DNA from: JABJAG01 sp965222215
GTDB lineage: Bacteria; Pseudomonadota; Alphaproteobacteria; UBA6615
Reading direction: 5' to 3'
Length of the DNA stretch: 64,000 bases
NCBI GenBank assembly: GCA_965222215.1
Contig: OZ244931.1
Coordinates: 620,001-684,000 of the forward strand
Shown: piece after piece, positions 60,547 through 64,000 of the stretch
Numbering within the stretch: the first letter of the stretch is position 1
Layout: every line of letters begins with the position of its first letter
Translations under genes and position numbers: made by a program
The notes under the pieces: model-generated
Databases searched by the model: none
Told to the model about the DNA's origin: nothing
What the model saw: only the letters and a program-made list of their open reading frames with translations

Positions 60547-61518
60547 ATGCCTGTCCTGGTGACCGGAGCCGCCGGCTTTATCGGCATGCACGTCAGCAAA
60601 GCGCTGATGGCGCGTGGTGAGACGGTGGTGGGGATCGACAATCTCAACGACTACTACGATGTCAGCCTCAAGGAGGCGCGGCTCGCACAGTTGCGCGAGC
60701 ATAACGCTTTCAGTTTCGTGCAGGGCGATATCGGGGACCGGGCTGCTCTCGACGAGGCGGGCGCCGGTTGCGACAGGATCGTTCATCTCGCCGCGCAGGC
60801 CGGCGTGCGCTACAGCCTGGAGAATCCGGGCGCCTACATTCAGGCGAATATCGTCGGCCACATGAACGTGCTGGAACTCGCCCGCGCCAAGGGCGAGGAC
60901 CTGATGCATCTTGTCTACGCCAGTTCGTCATCTGTGTATGGCGGCAACACGAAGCTGCCGTTCTCGGTCGAGGACCAGGTCGACAATCCGGTTTCGCTGT
61001 ACGCCGCGACGAAGAAGTCCGACGAGTTGATGAGCCATTCCTACGCGGTGACGTTCGGCCTTCCGCAGACGGGTCTGCGCTTTTTCACGGTGTATGGACC
61101 GTGGGGCCGCCCCGACATGTCGATCTATATCTTCACGCGCAAAATCATCGCCGGGGAGCCGATCCCGGTCTTCAACAACGGCGAAATGCGGCGTGACTTC
61201 ACCTATATCGACGATATCGTCTCGGGCGTGGTCGCGGCGCTCGACAATCCGCCCGCGCGCGGCGGTGAGGATGCCCCGCACCGGGTCTACAACCTGGGCA
61301 ACAACAATTCCGAGCAGCTGATGCGTTTCATCGGTGTGATCGAGGAGGCGCTGGGCGAGAAGGCCGAGATCGATTTCCAGCCGATGCAGCCGGGCGATGT
61401 GCCCGCGACCTACGCCGATATCTCAGCGAGCCAGCGCGACCTGGGCTTCGATCCCAAGACGCCGATCGACGAAGGGGTACCGAATTTCGTGGCGTGGTAC
61501 CGGAGTTTCCACGGCTAA
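60547..61518 (+). CDS. UDP-glucuronate 4-epimerase (NAD-dependent epimerase)
   Basis: Gives UDP-galacturonate for LPS or capsule. 323 residues. PVLVTGAAGFIGMHVSKALM, IDNLNDYYDVSLKEARL, VHLAAQAGVRYSLENP, ASSSSVYGGNTKLPFS, SLYAATKKSDELM (Tyr and Lys) and GPWGRPDMSIYIFTRKI match the family closely. The start is at ATG 60547 by homology; a few upstream in-frame starts exist. It is convergent with the acyl-CoA synthetase, 5 bp between. Confidence 0.93.
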   Translation: MPVLVTGAAGFIGMHVSKALMARGETVVGIDNLNDYYDVSLKEARLAQLREHNAFSFVQGDIGDRAALDEAGAGCDRIVHLAAQAGVRYSLENPGAYIQANIVGHMNVLELARAKGEDLMHLVYASSSSVYGGNTKLPFSVEDQVDNPVSLYAATKKSDELMSHSYAVTFGLPQTGLRFFTVYGPWGRPDMSIYIFTRKIIAGEPIPVFNNGEMRRDFTYIDDIVSGVVAALDNPPARGGEDAPHRVYNLGNNNSEQLMRFIGVIEEALGEKAEIDFQPMQPGDVPATYADISASQRDLGFDPKTPIDEGVPNFVAWYRSFHG

Positions 61519-61523
61519 CCCGA

Positions 61524-63341
61524 CTAGCGGCGCCGCCCGTAGAGCGCTTCCAGGCGTTCACCGTATATACTGCGAATTTCATGACGTCGTATTTTCAGCG
61601 ACGGCGTCATCAGGCCGTTTTCCGTCGTGAAGGCTTCCTCCGCGACAAGGAAACGGCGGACCTGTTCGATGGGCGATAGCCGCTCGTTCGCGCGTTCGAT
61701 GGATTCGCGCAAGCGTTCGTGGAATTTCTCCGAATCCGACAATACGGCGAGATCGTTTTCACGGTCGTTCTCGCGCGCCCAATCGGCCATGAACCCGTCG
61801 TCCGGCACGAGTACCGCCACGAGGTGCGGGCGCTTGTCGCCGTAAACCATCGCCTGGCCGATTTCCGGCTCGAACACGAGCGCGCCCTCGACGCGCTGGG
61901 GCGAGACGTTGTCGCCGCCGGAATTGACGATGATGTCCTTCTTCCGGTCGGTGATTTTGATGTAGCCGTCCTCGTCCAGCATGCCGATGTCGCCGGTGTG
62001 CACCCAGCCATCCTGCAGGGCCTCAGCCGTGAGGTCCGGCGCGTTCCAGTATCCCTGCATGGTCAGTTCGCCGCGAATCAGGATCTCACCGTCTTCGGCG
62101 ATCTTGAGGTCGACGCCCGGGAAGGCGGGGCCGACGGTGTCGATCTTGATCCTGCGTGGCGGGTTGGCGCTGACAACCGGCGCCGTTTCGGTCTGTCCGT
62201 ACCCCTGCAGCAGGCGCAGGCCGAGCGCGAGGAAGAAGACCCCGATATCGTAGTTGAGCGGTGCACCGCCCGAGACGAAGGCCTTCAGGCGGCCGCCGAA
62301 GCGCTCGGCGACTTTCTTCCGGACCAGCTTGTCGAGAAGCTTGTCCTGGATGCGCTCCGCCAAGGACAGCCCGCCCGGGCCTTGTTCATAGCGCTTGATC
62401 CCGAGTGCGACCGCTTTCTTGAACAGTTTTTCGGACAGTCCGCCTTTGCGCTCCACGCCCGAGACGATGCGCTGGTGCATGGATTCATACAGGCGCGGGA
62501 CAGCGGTCATGATCGTCGGGTGCGTCTCGGCCATATTGGCGGCGAGCTTGTCGACGCTTTCGGCGTAGTAGATTTCCGCGCCGATCGAGAGTGGGAAATG
62601 CAGCCCCGCCGTGTGTTCGTAGGAATGACTGAGCGGCAGGAAGGACAGGAACGCCTCACCGTCGAGTTCGAGCATCCCGGCGTCTTCGAACAGGTGGTAG
62701 GCGCCCATGCAGTTGCACAGGATGGCGCCGTGGCTGAGCATCACGCCCTTGGGCGCGCCGCCGGTGCCTGAGGTGTAGATCAGGCAGGCCGTGTCGGTCC
62801 GCTTGAAGTCGACCTGCCGGGCCTCGATGTCGCCGTCCATGGCCGCGCCGTCCCGGATCATGTCCCGCCAGTTGACGATCTCGATCCCGTCGCTGGTGCC
62901 GCCCGTGCCGTCGATCGTGACGACGGTGCGGACATTTCCGGTCTCGCGGATGGCGGGCAGCAACCGCTCGGCCAGGCGGTCGGTGGAAACGATGGCGGCC
63001 TTGGGGTCACAGTCGGAGATCAGATGGATGTGGTCGCCGACCGTGTTCGTCGTGTAGGCGGGGACCGAGATCGCGCCGGCAGCCATGATGGCGAGGTCGG
63101 CGAGGCCCCATTCGGGCCGGTTCTCGGAGACCAGCAGCACGCGGTCGCCGCGCTCGACCCCCGCCGCGCGCAGCCCCCGGGCCAGCGCAACGACGTCGTC
63201 GCGCGCTTCGGTCCAGCTCATGGACTGCCAGGAGTCGTAGCGTTTGGCCCAGAAGAGCGGCGTGTCGCCGCACTCGACGGCTTTCTCGAAGAAGACCTGC
63301 GGCAGAGTTTGCCAGCGGTCATACCGTTCGGCGTAATCCAT
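61524..63341 (-). CDS. Long-chain acyl-CoA synthetase (AMP-binding)
   Basis: Activates fatty acids as acyl-CoA through an acyl-AMP. 605 residues, FAA1-like subgroup. The nucleotide loop is LIYTSGTGGAPKGVMLSHGA, then GYGQTETAPVVSAN, WVHTGDIGMLDEDGYIKITDRKKDIIVNSGGDNVSPQRVE and the C-terminal domain. The start at 63341 (MDYAERYDRW) follows GAGGACGGGG. It is divergent from pepF, 120 bp between. Confidence 0.93.
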   Translation of the reverse strand: MDYAERYDRWQTLPQVFFEKAVECGDTPLFWAKRYDSWQSMSWTEARDDVVALARGLRAAGVERGDRVLLVSENRPEWGLADLAIMAAGAISVPAYTTNTVGDHIHLISDCDPKAAIVSTDRLAERLLPAIRETGNVRTVVTIDGTGGTSDGIEIVNWRDMIRDGAAMDGDIEARQVDFKRTDTACLIYTSGTGGAPKGVMLSHGAILCNCMGAYHLFEDAGMLELDGEAFLSFLPLSHSYEHTAGLHFPLSIGAEIYYAESVDKLAANMAETHPTIMTAVPRLYESMHQRIVSGVERKGGLSEKLFKKAVALGIKRYEQGPGGLSLAERIQDKLLDKLVRKKVAERFGGRLKAFVSGGAPLNYDIGVFFLALGLRLLQGYGQTETAPVVSANPPRRIKIDTVGPAFPGVDLKIAEDGEILIRGELTMQGYWNAPDLTAEALQDGWVHTGDIGMLDEDGYIKITDRKKDIIVNSGGDNVSPQRVEGALVFEPEIGQAMVYGDKRPHLVAVLVPDDGFMADWARENDRENDLAVLSDSEKFHERLRESIERANERLSPIEQVRRFLVAEEAFTTENGLMTPSLKIRRHEIRSIYGERLEALYGRRR

Positions 63342-63463
63342 CCCCGTCCTCACTTGTCCGGCGCGTTGTCGATCATGGCGCAATTCGTTGTGAATCGCAG
63401 GGCCGGTGGTTGTTGCGCCGATATATGGGACTTATGTGTTGGGCAGTTCAAGGAGCCGTTGCC

Positions 63464-64000
63464 ATGCCGAAGTCCGCCGCCACACCAAAGACATCCCGTA
63501 AGCCGAAAGGAAGCCCCGCGAGGGACAAACTCGGCCCGTTGCCCGAGTGGGATCTCACGGATCTTTATCCGTCGCCGGAAAGTCCTGAATTGCGCGACGA
63601 CCTGGCGAAGATGCGCAAGGCATCGAAGGCGTTCGCCAGGCGGCTTCAGGGCAAGCTTGCGGACCTGGGCGGCGACAAGCTGGCGAAGGCCATCGCCGAC
63701 TATGAGAAGATCGACGAAGTTCTGTCGCGAATCATGAGCTACGCCTCGCTGCTTTATGCCGAGGACATGACCGACCCGAACAACGGGCGTTTCTATCAGT
63801 CGATGCGCGAGGCGGTGACGGAGATCTCGTCCCACCTGTTGTTCTTCGATCTTGAGATCAACCGGATCGCGGATCGCGCACTGGCGAAGAAGCTGAAGGA
63901 ATCGAAAAAGCTCGCGCGTTACGAACCCTGGCTGCGCGATACGCGCGCCTTCCGTGAGCACCAGCTCGACGATGAGCTGGAAAAGCTGCTGCACGAGAAG
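63464..64000 (+). CDS. pepF: Oligoendopeptidase F, 5' part (runs off window)
   Basis: A cytoplasmic M3B metallopeptidase that cuts short peptides. Only the N-terminal 179 codons are present; the catalytic HExxH lies beyond the window. Seen are LPEWDLTDLYPSPESPELRDDLAKM and IMSYASLLYAEDMTDPNNGRFYQSM, both typical. AAGGAG is 8 nt before ATG 63464. The very N-terminus is Lys/Ser-rich and probably disordered. Confidence 0.9.
   Translation, partial: MPKSAATPKTSRKPKGSPARDKLGPLPEWDLTDLYPSPESPELRDDLAKMRKASKAFARRLQGKLADLGGDKLAKAIADYEKIDEVLSRIMSYASLLYAEDMTDPNNGRFYQSMREAVTEISSHLLFFDLEINRIADRALAKKLKESKKLARYEPWLRDTRAFREHQLDDELEKLLHEK

Overview
This 64 kb window is chromosomal DNA of a GC-rich alphaproteobacterium, most likely Rhodospirillales or a close relative. 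That placement is an inference from gene content. The window carries GapR (DUF2312), DUF1244, DUF1285, UbiK, a PetP/PetR-like MarR and OmpR regulator pair, a three-gene fbc (petABC) operon and a single-chain indolepyruvate:ferredoxin oxidoreductase. No sequence comparison could be run. I see no IS element, prophage, integrase, plasmid replication gene, rRNA or CRISPR array. Almost every base is in a plausible housekeeping or conserved gene.

Layout. 1-4.9 kb: 3' end of gmd, tRNA-Gln, a ChaC-type gamma-glutamylcyclotransferase, DUF924, pirin plus a glutathionyl-hydroquinone reductase, and an ArsR/AHSA1 pair. 4.9-11.7 kb: a leftward MoxR - DUF58 - BatA/DUF4159 - vWA membrane-protein operon of unknown function. 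It faces a rightward DUF1285 - NUDIX - CCA-transferase operon across 35 bp. 14.5-17.2 kb: an interspersed palindrome, two tandem paralogous exported proteins, hemF and trmL. 17.4-20.2 kb: cytochrome bc1 operon with a terminator. 20.2-23.7 kb: BKACE (DUF849), mtnP, a VOC protein and a dienelactone hydrolase. 23.7-28.4 kb: ychF, pth, rplY, prs and an orphan lipoprotein. 28.4-32.5 kb: pgeF, midA-like, lgt, hldD and ubiK. 32.7-37.7 kb: ybjN, proC, tetR and csaA, facing an EnvZ-like kinase, a PetR-like regulator and a PetP-like MarR. 37.8-43.8 kb: ilvE, then uvrC-pgsA-mobB-moeA-moaD-moaE. 44.1-49.4 kb: Ca2+/Na+ antiporter, mscS, msrA, a SnoaL-like protein and uvrB. 49.5-56.7 kb: a small membrane protein, an aspartate aminotransferase, an N-formylglutamate amidohydrolase/GCS2 ligase pair, a palindrome-controlled Arg-rich protein, DUF1244, GNAT, gapR and a BCCT transporter. 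56.8-64 kb: indolepyruvate:ferredoxin oxidoreductase, UDP-glucuronate 4-epimerase, a long-chain acyl-CoA synthetase and the 5' end of pepF.

Themes. Respiration (bc1, UbiK, the MidA-like methyltransferase, the PetP/PetR-like module), nucleotide excision repair (uvrB, uvrC), molybdenum cofactor synthesis and cell-surface sugars recur, and thiol chemistry (ChaC, GHR, MsrA, possibly the GCS2 ligase) is frequent. A BCCT carrier, MscS and a cation antiporter fit a saline or fluctuating habitat. The least explained pieces are the MoxR/vWA operon, a 16-bp perfect inverted repeat controlling a small Arg-rich protein at 53.1 kb, a structured element before the BCCT gene, and several palindromes that cover start codons of regulator genes.
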